DNA of 64,000 nt from Paralvinella palmiformis (taxonomy: Eukaryota; Annelida; Polychaeta; Terebellida; Alvinellidae). A program made the translations under genes and the position numbers. The stretch is taken from the NCBI GenBank assembly GCA_025642065.1, contig JAODUP010000044.1:1500001-1564000 (forward strand), given 5' to 3'. The stretch's first letter is position 1; the number at the start of each line of letters is the position of its first letter. The notes beneath the pieces were generated by a model. The model searched no databases and was not told the origin of the DNA. It saw only the letters and a list, made by a program, of their open reading frames with translations. Shown here in pieces: positions 12,427-23,845 of the stretch.

Positions 12427-13496
12427 GTTAGATTTTTTGTTGTTTAAGTTGTTATTTGGTCTTCTGACGATTTAGTCAGTTTGTAAATTAGCTAAATGGT
12501 TTTGTGTACATCAAATATTTGAATGTGTGCATGAGTGCATTTTTATATAAACACACACACACACACACACACTGGGACCCATTAATCCGCGGTTCCGCTT
12601 TATACGCGGTTAATGACTGGATCGCGATTTCAAGATCATTTACAGTTTTCAAGTCAGTGAGTCATCAGTTTCAGAGCTCCCGTCTGCGTCTTATCATGAC
12701 TATATAGCGACATGAATTTAGACGTTTCATCTGTTATTTTCTGCCTCATTGTGCGAGTGCATTTATCCGTATTTAACCCGGGCCCATCTGACGTAGCGAT
12801 GATTCGTCGTAAAACTTTAGGCGCCAGTAAATTGCCGGACATTGGCCACCAATACAGATGCGAGTGGGAAAATGAACGAACTGTGGCCAAGACTTGTTTG
12901 GAAGGGGAATGGGAGTGTTCGCCATGAAACAAATGACGCATCGACGTATAGCGTAGGCCGCGAGCCTTTTTAATGGAAAATCTTGCAAAGCGAAAACAGC
13001 GATGGCTAGATTTAAAAAAGTGTTACTTCTCTACTCTCGGTACACAGTTCGTTGTCTCTCCACTCCTCCATCTCCACCTTGCTACCAGTATCAGCGTATT
13101 GCCGTCTAACTGGTGCTCAGCCACCTTGTCACCTCTCTGATAGCACATTTAGGTCAAAGAAACCACGAGCGCCATTCATGTGAAGCCCAAACAAGTACGG
13201 ATCTGTGTGATATAGGTCGAAACGTAAATAGAATAATATTGTATCCGTGTAAATTCGTGGACTATTGATTATTTTTAAATATAGTCTATTAAACGCTATC
13301 CCCAACCCTATTATCGCCCTAATCGTTGTACTTCTAAACCGGTTTAATATTAATTCTAACCGGATTATGTGTCAGAATTATAATTATAATCATAATTAGG
13401 ACTTACACAGATACTACAGGAAATATCCACAGATTTTAATTAATTCGCGAATCTTAACACGGGACATTGCCTAGAATAACCAAACTATGTTGGCTA

Positions 13497-13622
13497 TAAT
13501 AATAATAATAATAATAATAATAATCCTATTGTATTCTATTTTACTAATTCAAAAAATGGTCATCAAATTAATTTAACTATCGGATATTAATTGCTGCCAA
13601 TACATATTATTACATGTTCTCT
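13497..13622 (+). repeat. Interspersed repeat, copy 1
   Basis: Starts in (AAT)n and shares about 110 bp with 20670-20785, including TCGGATATTAATTG and ACATATTATTACATG-like segments. Both copies are followed by CT/C-rich and GT-rich microsatellite. The family is unknown. The copies flank the prohormone gene at about 7 kb spacing in the same orientation. Confidence 0.6.
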
Positions 13623-13704
13623 GCTCTCTCTCTCTCCTCTCTCTCTCTCTGTGTGTGTGTGCACGCGCGTTTAAATAATTCAATTTTTGCTTTTCTTGGC
13701 CTAG

Positions 13705-13746
<42 letters not shown>
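13622..13746. repeat. (CT)n, (GT)n and (TA)n microsatellites
   Basis: (CT)n at 13622-13650, a short GT/CG run, then (TA)n at 13705-13746. Confidence 0.9.
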
Positions 13747-13748
<2 letters not shown>

Positions 13749-14049
13749 TTGCATAGTTTAAATGTTACAAATTGTAACACGCACACATGCACTGGATACA
13801 TCCCTAGTTCATATTCCCCCTCCTCCGCTTCTTGTTTGTATTGTATTGTATTTTTGCACACCTGGTAATTGATAAAACGTCACGCACAGATCATAGTTAC
13901 AATTGCCTTATTGTTCTTGGGTCTCATCACGCACGACGAGTCTTTGAAATGATTTTTTGGCAACCCTACTTCAAACCAACTGTTACAACCTAATAGATCT
14001 GGCCTGCTAGAGGTCGATGTTATGGGTGAGATGTGGCGATATGTTTACG

Positions 14050-14690
14050 AGTGATGAATAACACGCCAGTACACACACACGCGCTCGCGCACGTACGGAC
14101 GCACGCACACAGACCACGTCCGTACGGCGGCTGTTGATCTTAACAACGTCGGCCCGAATACCTGCCGAAATATCCGAACGTAAATCGCTAACATTACCAA
14201 TCGTTCTTCACCGCCATGTCACCGCCATGGCTTATAATTCGAATTGCTATTTACGGCGAACAGAATAACAATATTCAGGCTCATTTTGTGTATAGTCCGC
14301 CACGACTCCAATTTCGTCTATTATCGGCGATGAGGTGATAAAGCTAATGAGTCAGCATTCATATTCGTCTGGATCGGCCACAGACAGAGAAATCCAAGTA
14401 CAGCTCGGATGATCGGAGAAAATTACCGACCGGTTTTCGCTAATGATTGCCTGGTTTAATTGGTCATCTTTCTTCATCGTAAAACACAAACGGATGGGTG
14501 GGTAAGTGGGATTGGAAACGGGCTGGTGGGTGAAACGGTCGAAATCCGGGTAGTATAGAATCCGGAACGATTGGGCGACGATTAATTGGTCCAACCTATA
14601 TCGCTGGGAATGCGCACAGGACGGATTACCTGCGCGCCAACCCACACAAGGCCACAAATGGTGATCAGCGAAAAGGTCAAAACATAACAA
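14050..14690. promoter_or_regulatory. CpG-rich stretch in the proposed leader intron
   Basis: A second local rise in CpG with an AP-1 site (TGAGTCAGCA at 14348-14357) and no TE similarity. An antisense ORF at 14352-14690 has no family features. A possible intronic enhancer, by inference only. Confidence 0.25.
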
Positions 14691-14904
14691 ATATCCAGAA
14701 AACTGAATGCAAATAGATTATTATCACCTACACTCCTGCTATTGGTGTTGCTCCCCCCCCCCCCAAGCCACAGACACTTTGTATGGTAATGTACAGCTCC
14801 ATTAATCGAAGTCGGCTGTTAGAGCTTTGACTGTTAGTTAGTTATTTACTGGTACTTACTCAAATGATCTCTCTCCTTGTATGTAGGTATATATGTATGT
14901 ATGT

Positions 14905-14962
14905 GTGTGTGTCTGCTCTCTCTCTCTCTCTCTCTCTCTGTATGTGTGTATGTGTGTGTGCT

Positions 14963-15004
<42 letters not shown>

Positions 15005-15027
15005 GTATGTGTGTATGTGTGTGTGCT

Positions 15028-15064
<37 letters not shown>

Positions 15065-15323
15065 ATGTGTCTGTGTGCGCGCGCACGTCAGTTATTCTAT
15101 TTGTCTTTTATCCAAGCTGTTTCACTGCAACCAGCCCACACAGAGCCTGAATAAATGAATAATTAATCAATTAAAAGATTTGTTAAACCGGATAAATTTC
15201 GATTAAGCGTGCAGCTTTTGCCTCAAATAATTAATGTGTTAAAAATGGTTTGTGTAGGTATCCTAACACCTATACCCAAACATATACGCGTCCACACACA
15301 AGAAAGCGACTTATTTTATGAAC

Positions 15324-15381
<58 letters not shown>

Positions 15382-15393
15382 GAAGAGAGAGAG

Positions 15394-15424
<31 letters not shown>

Positions 15425-15435
15425 TGTGTGTGTGT
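14905..15435. repeat. Nested microsatellite block
   Basis: A (CT)n, a GTATGTGTGTATGTGTG unit and (TA)n at about 14964-15002 are followed by the same GTATGTGTGTATGTGTG unit, (CT)n and (GT)n again. A (GA)n tract fills about 15325-15424. All overlapping ORFs are low-complexity shadows. Confidence 0.9.
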
Positions 15436-15562
15436 GTGTCATATAAAAAGTTTAATAATTCGGTCAGTTAGGTATTTCCTTATTCATAATATCCCATTAA
15501 GTGACAATTCTTTACATAAAGATTATTAATAATCAAGGGCCACTCGTATTTGACGATATACA

Positions 15563-15566
<4 letters not shown>

Positions 15567-15628
<62 letters not shown>
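15567..15628. repeat. (ATT)n microsatellite
   Basis: About 20 ATT units. ORFs across it encode poly-L or poly-N only. Confidence 0.9.
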
Positions 15629-16166
15629 GTATAATACCCAAAACGTGGAGTAAGGAAATTCCCATTCGTGAAAGGAACACAACGTCCGAAATCTTTTACC
15701 AGAGGTTAATCAGTATTTATAATGTTTCACTAATGATGAACACGCCTTTGTGATTAGGAGGTGTTACATCCATCATGCTAAACGTAAACGTTTTGGGGGA
15801 GAAGGGAGAAAAACATTCTCGGCAATGAGAGAGAGAAATGATAATTTGTTGTCCAGCGGGTATCGTATGTCAGATGTGAGAACGTGTTGTTGGTGACCTG
15901 TCGATTTAGGTTGACTATTATAGGACACATATTGGCCGGTGTGTGATCTAACTTGGTGGATTGTTGTTTTTAAAGCAAACTCCACAAAAACGGAAACTAA
16001 ATCTTCTGATCACGCACAGACACGTCTGTTTGTCATCTTCCTTTGTCTACTCGTCTGTTTGTCTTGTCTTTTTTCTTCTTCTTATCTATTTCGTGGTTTA
16101 TAACTGATCCGGTGCCTCCGTTTTTAGCTGGCAAGAGCTAACTTAAACGAGTCAACGCTGGATGGC

Positions 16167-16319
16167 CTCACTCACTCACTCACTCACTCACTCACTCACT
16201 CACTCACTCACTCACTCACTCACTCACTCACTCACTCACTCACTCACTCACTCACTCACTCACTCACTCACTCACTCACTCACTCACTCACTCACTCACT
16301 CACTCACTCACTCACTCAC

Positions 16320-16352
<33 letters not shown>
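16167..16352. repeat. (ACTC)n followed by (AATC)n
   Basis: About 38 near-perfect ACTC units (16167-16320) change abruptly to about eight CAAT units. The purity suggests a young, length-variable locus. It lies about 420 bp before the first coding exon, in the leader intron. Confidence 0.9.
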
Positions 16353-16356
<4 letters not shown>

Positions 16357-16774
16357 CTCTCAATCACTCATTGTATTTCAGATACTTAATTACAAGCCCT
16401 GTCTCAGGAGTTCATAAAGCCAGATGTAGGAACTGTTAATATTTGAGACACAGACTAGTTTTATCGTCAATAATTCTAGCCTTTTTTAACATACGTTTAT
16501 AACCTCTCCTCATCTCTCATAACGATTTAGCCTTTGTGGTTGTTGTTGTTTTCTTTCATATACATTTGTCGATCGAAAATTGTTTACATGGAAAATAAGG
16601 GAGTGTCCGGTTAAAACTGCCCCCCCCCCCTCTCTCTCTCTCTCATCGCTCCTCTGGTCTGTCCTGAATTAATCCGAACTATCGCAATGTAAAATTTACA
16701 CGCGAATTATTCACGTCGTCACAAATGGGTTCGCAATGACTCTAACGTAATTTTTTCGTTTGTTTACAGCTGCC

Positions 16775-16901
16775 ATGGTTACTAAAGGACAATTGTTGAC
16801 CTGCTTCTTGACGGTGGTAGGGGTCGCCTTAGTGGCAGCTAAAGGAAAAGAATGCGGAGACAATCCCATGAAGCAAGTTCTACTGGTGGCTAAACGAACA
16901 G
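16775..16901 (+). CDS. Prohormone coding exon 1 (signal peptide, first cysteine, KR site)
   Basis: Encodes residues 1-42 plus one base. The preceding acceptor is at 16768-16769, with a T-rich tract TTTTTTCGTTTGTTTACAG. The donor GTAAAC begins at 16902. The exon carries the signal peptide, C27, and ends just after the KR at 40-41, so the cleavage site and the intron nearly coincide. Confidence 0.75.
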
Positions 16902-19719
16902 GTAAACGTACACTTTATGGTTATCGCGTCAATGACGGGGATAGACCCTGCTTATGACGTGGTTAAGCTAATCGTGTTCGGTTGGAATCTATTAACGTGA
17001 TTTAGTAATCATATTCGTCGTTTCCAGATGTAAATCGTTAATTATTTTCACAATTACGCTGAATGTTTGATTATTTTCCAGGCTATGTCATGTCAAAACA
17101 TTAATATTATGACATATCTGTAACATAACGTTAACAGCAAAGCTATGCTATAATATATGCTTTAACTTCTATCATCCACATCCAGGGTTTAGTATTCAAT
17201 AATTTCTACGTTATATTTCTTCACACACGCACACACACACACACAAGTACGTAATGTTTATATTAAACATGTACATTACCCGATGTTTTAAATCTGTCTA
17301 GTACCAAATCTATTAACATGTAAGATTATTGGGATTGTGAGAATTTCTATTTATCATCATATATGATCTATCTATCTATATACCTACCTACCTACCTATC
17401 TATCTATCTATCTATCTATTTATCTACCTACCTACCTACCTATCTATTTATCTATCTATCTATCTAATAAATTGTTTTCAGTGTCCTAATCCTACCTCAG
17501 TCTATTAATGCAATTTAAAAAATTATACTATTATCATCGACTGTATGCAATTATTTTGTAGAATATGTTATATTAAAATGCACATATTAACCTGGACTAC
17601 AACGTGCCAGAGTAATTAGCATAACACTCCATCTCCCTTTGAGACGACAGTGTGATAGAATTAGTATAACTCTTATAGACACACGAATACAAATACTATA
17701 TTATACATGAACGATCACCACCTATCACCAGACTCAATTCTTACTGAATTGTTTTTTTAAACAGTCAGTACTTTATAAATATTGGTCAATACTTGGGTGT
17801 TATATTGCTCCGACGCTACGTGAGCTTAATTTCGCACCTCAATTTTTTATAACAGTTAATATTCTTAACGCGCATTAGTCACAATCTTATTTTGATCTGA
17901 ACTATTAGAATATTGTTATGTGAACATTAATTGCGGCCTGGGATAACATAGGAAAACAATTATGATCTTATCCTATGTTGACTATAAGTGGGTCCTTTTG
18001 TTACCTTATGTATTGTGTGTTAATAAATAACTTTGGCTACGTCCAGTGTTTAGTCCTTATTTTTCAACAGATCATTGGGTGCCACATTGATCATTACACA
18101 TCCAAATATCATACCAATGTAACAAGTATTATATTGTTAAATCACATATATGTTAATTATTTTATTTTAAGAATGAATTTAGAAAATTCTTACCCCATTT
18201 CTTGTTAATCTTGAATTATTGCTTCTTCTGTAGTTATTTTACAGACTAAAATTGCTGTAATTACTTTAATATAAAAAATAACACACTTAATATTGTTACG
18301 TTTCTAGCATGGTGAATTCGTAGATTTATGTTTTTAAATTTAGCCATGTAAGTATTTAATCAGAGAACGCATCATTTTTAAAAGCATAGTTCATACACAA
18401 AATAATTATTTGTGTATCTTTCAAATAATAATATTGGTTAAAAATGTCGTCAAAAGATAGTACTGACGATCGTTTATACACACTAATATTGATCACCAAA
18501 TAATTAAAAATATATTCCTCTGTAATCCCCCTATTCTGGCTTTGAATCTCTGGTTCTTTGAACATGTACTCCAACATTTGTCCCAAATCTGGCAAGAGCT
18601 CAGCTATCAACATTATCACTATAAATTTACATACCCGGTATTTGTTGACAAGCGAAACTATCAATCTATCTTATCTATCTACCAGAGATAGTGTAGCATC
18701 GGTATCATAGTTAGGTTTATGAGTAATATTAAGATGTAATAGGTAGACAATGGATTGAAAAAGTAGCTTTAGCAATAGGACCAGCACAGGTAACAAAAGG
18801 ACCTCACTGGTAGCAAAAGAACCAGATTGGTCCTAAAACTACCCGAAAATGTAACAAAGGGACAAAGCAATATATGTATCTATATATCTGTCTATTTTTT
18901 CTATCTATATTCTTGTGTTTTCTTCTTGGGTACAATGTATTCACGATTCATTCATAATCCACTGCAATTAGTATTAATAAAATTATATTTTTAAGTCACG
19001 TAATCGTAATCGATTACTCTGGTCTTGTAGTTGATTACGATCACGTGATTGTAACCGATTACCCTGGTCTTGTAATTGGCCCAACCTTGGTATCTGACTA
19101 AGCCATTAACAGGTGTGGACAAAAATCGAAATGAGTGCTCTAAATGTTTGGTTCACGATCTTTGATATCTGATTATATATAGTGTCTTCCTGTATCTTCT
19201 TGTCTAGGTCGTTCCCTGGATCACGTGTTGATGGTATTACGGGATATAGACGGGCCCGCCTACGAAACGTTAGCTCGTCGATTTCGAATGTACGCCGCCT
19301 GTGTTGGGCTCGTGGACACGGGATACTTCCGCAAGAGGTCACCACTATCCGATAACTCAGAGATGGCCGTACCGGAGACGTCATACGAAGCGAACTCGGG
19401 GTCGAACCAACAACTTTCCCGCAAGCGACTGGCACCAGGAAATGACGACGCCTGGGACAGCTTTATTCCGGATTACGCTGGCACCGAGCCATCTAGATCC
19501 GATGCTAACCGTTTGGAGAAGCGCCCTTCCGGCAGCCAGTTACTGGACGACGCAGACGACATCGGCAGATCGATACTGGCTTTGTACATCAAAGGAAGAC
19601 ACCTCACGGAAGACGACCGGAGATCAGTACAACAGGACACAGAAGATGGAGTACAATACCCTCAGCTGTTGGCCAATCGCTACGATGCGGGAGAATATCC
19701 ACTGGATGTGACATACTGA
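16775..19719 (+). CDS. Secreted prohormone / neuropeptide-like precursor, two coding exons
   Basis: Joined exons 16775-16901 and 19208-19719 encode 212 residues; the junction is phase 1 and splits a glycine codon (ACAG|GTAAAC donor, TCTAG acceptor). The ATG sits in GCCATGG, five bases after a TTTACAG acceptor, so the 5' UTR is spliced. Residues 1-22 form a signal peptide with a hydrophobic core ending VALVAA. Dibasic or tribasic sites follow: KR 40-41, RR 66-67, RKR 84-86, RKR 114-116, KR 147-148, RR 180-181. The core region 23-83 contains the only two mature cysteines, C27 and C74, which could pair within one peptide or link two chains. The C-terminal half is acidic and low in hydrophobicity, like a spacer. 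There is no GKR/GRR amidation motif except the TGRS after KR41. I recognise no named family; a peptide or protein hormone precursor is the best reading. Alternatives are another small secreted protein. Confidence 0.75.
16902..19207. other. Prohormone intron with microsatellites and a hAT-like end
   Basis: The 2.3-kb intron holds (CA)n at about 17222-17245, (CTAT/CTAC)n at 17366-17466, and a hAT-like terminal fragment at about 18989-19091 (own entry). No other exon or RNA gene is supported; small ORFs at 17975 and 18356 look random. Confidence 0.6.
18989..19091 (-). repeat. hAT-like terminal fragment with GTAATCGATTAC repeats
   Basis: On the minus strand it begins CCAAGGTTGGGCCAATTAC and then repeats blocks of about 46 bp (CAAGACCAGGGTAATCG...). 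GTAATCGATTAC-type subterminal repeats after a CA(A)GGTTGGGC start are typical of animal hAT ends. It lies only about 115 bp before the exon 2 acceptor. Confidence 0.4.
19208..19719 (+). CDS. Prohormone coding exon 2
   Basis: Encodes the split G43 to Y212 and the TGA at 19717-19719. It includes the second cysteine within RMYAACVGLVDTGYF followed by RKR, then acidic spacer peptides bounded by RKR and KR. The exon is GC-richer than its flanks. An AATAAA lies five bases past the stop (19724-19729), probably too close to be the working signal; another is at 20245-20250. Confidence 0.75.
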
Positions 19720-19930
19720 TAATAATAAAAAACCACACACACACCCCAACTCAACAGAACGAATAACAGAAGAGAGGGAAAGAATCGAGAAATGATGTCC
19801 CCCCCGCCCCATAACATGTTAATAACACGGTCGTTGAATGAAACTCACGATAATTTCATGATACTGGGAAATTACATTTTTTATCCTGTCTATTTCTCGT
19901 AAAATACTGGCTATATAATCTTCTCCGAAT

Positions 19931-19931
19931 C

Positions 19932-19983
<52 letters not shown>

Positions 19984-20452
19984 GCACACTCACATACAAA
20001 CAGAAACACATTCACACACAGACGTAGACTAATAATAATAATTAATGTTTTGTCATTGCCAGCTTCGCCATAATTCACACTAAACGTTTAATAGTTTTTA
20101 TTGTGTTTTCTCTTCACTGGGCGCTCGCTCATTAAAATTATTTTAAAGAAGCAATTTCTTACATGTTTTTTTTTAAATTATCATTCTCTAGAGTGCTGCA
20201 GTGAGTTCTATTAATTTATGTGTGGTATAATCGCGTCAAAATCGAATAAATGTCTGTTTTGCGGTTTTGTATATTTACTGCTGAGAAGCAGCCGTTCCTA
20301 TAAAAAAGCTTTCCTCCTTACGACTACATTTGAAATTGAACTCATATCCAGGTAATATTTACGTACCAAAGCGTATATGAGATCAAATAGAAGAAAGAGA
20401 TAAACATATTAACACGATAATATTAAAAACTCAAACAATGGTGTGGGACAAC

Positions 20453-20514
<62 letters not shown>
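19931..20514. repeat. (CA)n and (TA)n microsatellites
   Basis: (CA)n at 19931-19986 and a long (TA)n at about 20454-20514 lie downstream of the prohormone stop. Confidence 0.9.
20245..20250 (+). promoter_or_regulatory. Possible polyadenylation signal
   Basis: AATAAA about 525 bp after the prohormone stop codon, giving a reasonable 3' UTR that would include the (CA)n at 19931-19986. Confidence 0.3.
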
Positions 20515-20519
<5 letters not shown>

Positions 20520-20669
20520 GAACATTTAGTGAGATTATAGAATAAAAAGTCTCTTTCCATTGTCAAATAGCTAACTGACTTGACATAATGAGTGAAAGAA
20601 TGAATGGTTAACTTTAATTGATTGGCTGACTGATTTTTAAAACAAAACTACTACTACTACTAATGATAA

Positions 20670-20785
20670 TGATAATAATAATAATCCTATTTTTTTAATT
20701 TTACTAATTCAAAAATGGTCATCATATTAATTTAGCTATCGGATATTAATTGGTGCAAAAACATATTACTGCATGTTCACTGCCC
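20670..20785 (+). repeat. Interspersed repeat, copy 2
   Basis: Partner of 13497-13622, with about 85-90 percent identity by eye over about 110 bp. It begins in AAT repeats and ends in a poly-C/GT tract. Confidence 0.6.
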
Positions 20786-21639
20786 CCCCCCACCTGTGTG
20801 TGTGTGTGTATGTGTGTCTGTGTGTGTGAAAAAGCAAACATTATGCAGAACTATTTAAGTACTCCTTTAATCAAATAGTCCGTATCTATCCCACTCAATG
20901 TGAAAACTTATGAGATTCGCTGGAGATATATTAATGGATTTCCACGTGAAGTTATGCCACAGACTCCGTTTGAGCGTTTCCGTATTTCAAAAGCCCACAC
21001 TACGCGTACCTTTCGGAAATCCGAATCGTATCAAAAATAGAACTGGCCCCACTGGTGTAGACGTTTTTTAACCTATATTGCACATCACTACATGCAGAAG
21101 TGTCAAGTATATACGGTTTACCGTAGTCATTACGGTTTTATTAATAAAATTACTACTACTGGCGTAGCTGATAAACTATACAATTTTCTAATTGTTTAAG
21201 TGCCATTGGTTTTATTTACGAAACATTATGGTTATTGCATACCGATTTTCCGGCGTACCAGATACGCGACATAGCATCAATCATCCGACTTTTCTTTCGC
21301 AACCATCACGTTGTTGAACTATGCGCAACATTATACGACACTGCGCTACGCTTACGACGAGAGTTATGCCAGCATTTATATTTTTTGAATATGTACAATA
21401 AGACACATTGAAATATATCTATAAGTTTGTAATTAAATACTGAAATTTAAAAACGGAAGATTATTTTTGAGTTTGAAAATAGATATTTATTTGGAAGTTT
21501 GAAAAGCGAAATCTTGGACGATAATCAGCGTTTGTCTGCACCGGTAAAGAGACAGAAAACGAAACTCAAACTTAAAGTGTACCGCACGTTTCAACAGCAT
21601 TGGGTTACCTATTCAAAAGAGTAATCATTGCATCCAAAA

Positions 21640-23690
21640 CAATGATGTGAATATGCACCTGGTCATCGCACTATACAATACAAATGAGACCAAGGGGAAA
21701 ACACGCACCACAGTCACGTCTTTCTTCGCTGTAAAACATCAGTCGTCCTCCGTCACCACAAAGACAGAGGTACCCTTAACACAGTTTGTACCCGAGTATA
21801 ACCTCTCGGTGTCTGTAGCCAAACACATCCTAAAATCAAGATCACATATACAAAATGAGAGAAAACGACCAATCTACATGACAGCAAAGGTTAGAAAGAT
21901 TATAAACAATACACAAAAGCAAGAAATAAGGCAAAATGGGAGTGTCGTAAAGCACAAAAGGAGTTCGAAAAGAAACTAGCAAAAGAGAGTAAGAAAACCC
22001 CCAAAACCTTCTATAAATACGCATAATCTAAACTTAAAACAAGAACAGGCATTGCACACTTAGCCGGAGAAGATGGTAGTCTTATTACAACAGACAAGCA
22101 GAAGGCGGATGTATTAAACAACTTTTTCTCTTCTGTATTCACAAGAGAAGATACAAACAACCTGCCGGATACATTCACAAGCCGTACAGACAGTGGATTG
22201 ATGGATATAAAAATTACACCGGTAGATGTAGCAAAGAAGCTATCCAATATGAATGCAAACAAATCTCTAGGACCCGATGGAGCTGCACCCAGAGTGTTAA
22301 AGGAACTACAAGAAATCAGACAGTCTATTGACCAGAGGAAAATACCAGTTGGCTGGAAGATTTGGCTTTTCAAGAAGGGTGACAGACACCAGGCCAAAAA
22401 CTACAGACCAGTAAGCCTAACTCCAGTCATCTGTAAGACTCTAGAATAGATCATCAGGGACCATATCATGCATCATATGGTTGAAAACCAACTCCTCACA
22501 AAATGTCAACATGGTTTCACCAAAGGTCGATCCTGTGTCACTCAACTGTTGGCAGTCCTGGACAAATGGACAGAAGCACTGGCCATAGGAAATAATATGG
22601 ATGCTGTGTATCTTGAATTTGCAAAAGCATTCGACTCTGTTCCGCATCAGCAACTCCTGATTAAAATCAAAGATATGGCAGATCAGGTAAAATACGGAAA
22701 TGGATAGAGGACATTTTATTTCAAAGAAATCAGCAAGTAGTAGTCAATGGCATGAAGTCACTGGTAGCGCTTGTTCTGAGTGGAATCTCCCAAGGGAGTG
22801 TGTTGAGGCCATTCCTATTTATCTGTTTCATTAATGACATGCCAGAGGTGGTCCACTCAAGCATACAGATGTTTCCTGATGACATAAAGATTTTTAGAAC
22901 ACTGAACAACCCAAAACAAGCTCAGCTATTACAAGACGACATGGATGCCCTGGAAGAATGATCTAACCTATGGCAGCTGAGGTTTAATGCTGAAAAATGT
23001 AAAGTTATGCATCTTGGTAGCCGCAATAAACGCATAGATTATCACATGCACAAAGAGGGAGTCCAGGTTAACTTACAGACCACAGAACTGGAAAAGGATC
23101 TTGGTGTGTATGTTGACACCAAGTTAACATTCATACATTATGAAAAAGGTAAATATGGCCAACAAACTATTAGGCCTGATCAGAAGATTCTATAAGTAAC
23201 TTGATAATGCAACAGTGAAGACTTTGTACACCTCTCTTGTTAGGCCAAATCTCGAATATGGGAAAACTTCCTGGTACCCAGTATTAAAAATGACTGTGAC
23301 CTGCTGCAGAATGGCCAACGTCGAGCAGAATTACTGTCCTAGATCTGCCCAGCCTCTACTATAGACGAGCTAGAGGTGACATGATAGAGACATATCTGGA
23401 ATATATGCAGTAGATGCTGAGTACATCAAACCAAATACATCATTCACTAGGGGTCACGGTTTCAAGTTAAAGAAAGAAAGATCAATGAAAAATATCAGGC
23501 AACAATACTACAGCAACAGGATTTTAAACTCACGGAATATGTTGCCTGCTGAAGTGCTTAGTGTACCTTCACTAAATGCCTTTAAAACAGACTGGATAGT
23601 CATTGGCGGCAGTATATATATAGCCAACACTCGGTATATGATGCATAAATTTAAACAAGTCTAATTTAGAAAGGTCTCGACCTGATACAG
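21640..23690 (+). pseudogene. LINE (FPDD family), copy 1
   Basis: Plus-strand fragments in order: linker region 21647-21979, RT N-terminal part 22198-22449 (NKSLGPDGAAPRVL, NYRPVSLTPVICKTLE), motif A region 22468-22707 (LEFAKAFDSVPH), motif B and C at 22752-22961 (SGISQGSVLRPFLF, then MFPDDIKIFR), and the C-terminal domain from 23007 (LGVYVDTKLTF). Several stops and frame changes make it inactive. The catalytic box reads F-P-D-D where related LINEs have F/Y-A-D-D. An independent copy on the minus strand at 36297-38260 shows the same FPDD. No endonuclease or RNase H domain was found. Confidence 0.8.
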
Positions 23691-23735
23691 GCTATGTAGC
23701 CTAACTAAAATCAGAAGCGGATGAGTATGGGTAGT

Positions 23736-23845
23736 AATAAACCGATTCAATTACCACTGCAGCCACCATGCGGCTGAATTTCACACTACGGTCTCGGGTT
23801 AGAAGTCTAAGAAGCACTGTGTTGCATGGCGATTTACGTGTATAG
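23736..23845 (+). repeat. Interspersed repeat, partner of 31147-31240
   Basis: CACTACGGTCTCGGGTTAGA and flanking sequence recur inverted at 31147-31240. The family is unknown. In the partner copy a pogo-like end has landed just after the shared AAGAATCAC. Confidence 0.55.

Noticed and set aside
12712..12927. 71-codon ORF with several cysteines downstream of the proposed promoter
   Set aside because: No signal peptide, no domain, and overlapping antisense ORFs of equal length; it lies in the proposed leader intron.
14856..15158. Several overlapping ORFs of 76-96 codons
   Set aside because: They translate TA, CT and GT microsatellites only.
19301..19711. 136-codon ORF in another frame over prohormone exon 2
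   Set aside because: Shadow of the real frame, which joins exon 1 in phase and carries the cleavage sites.
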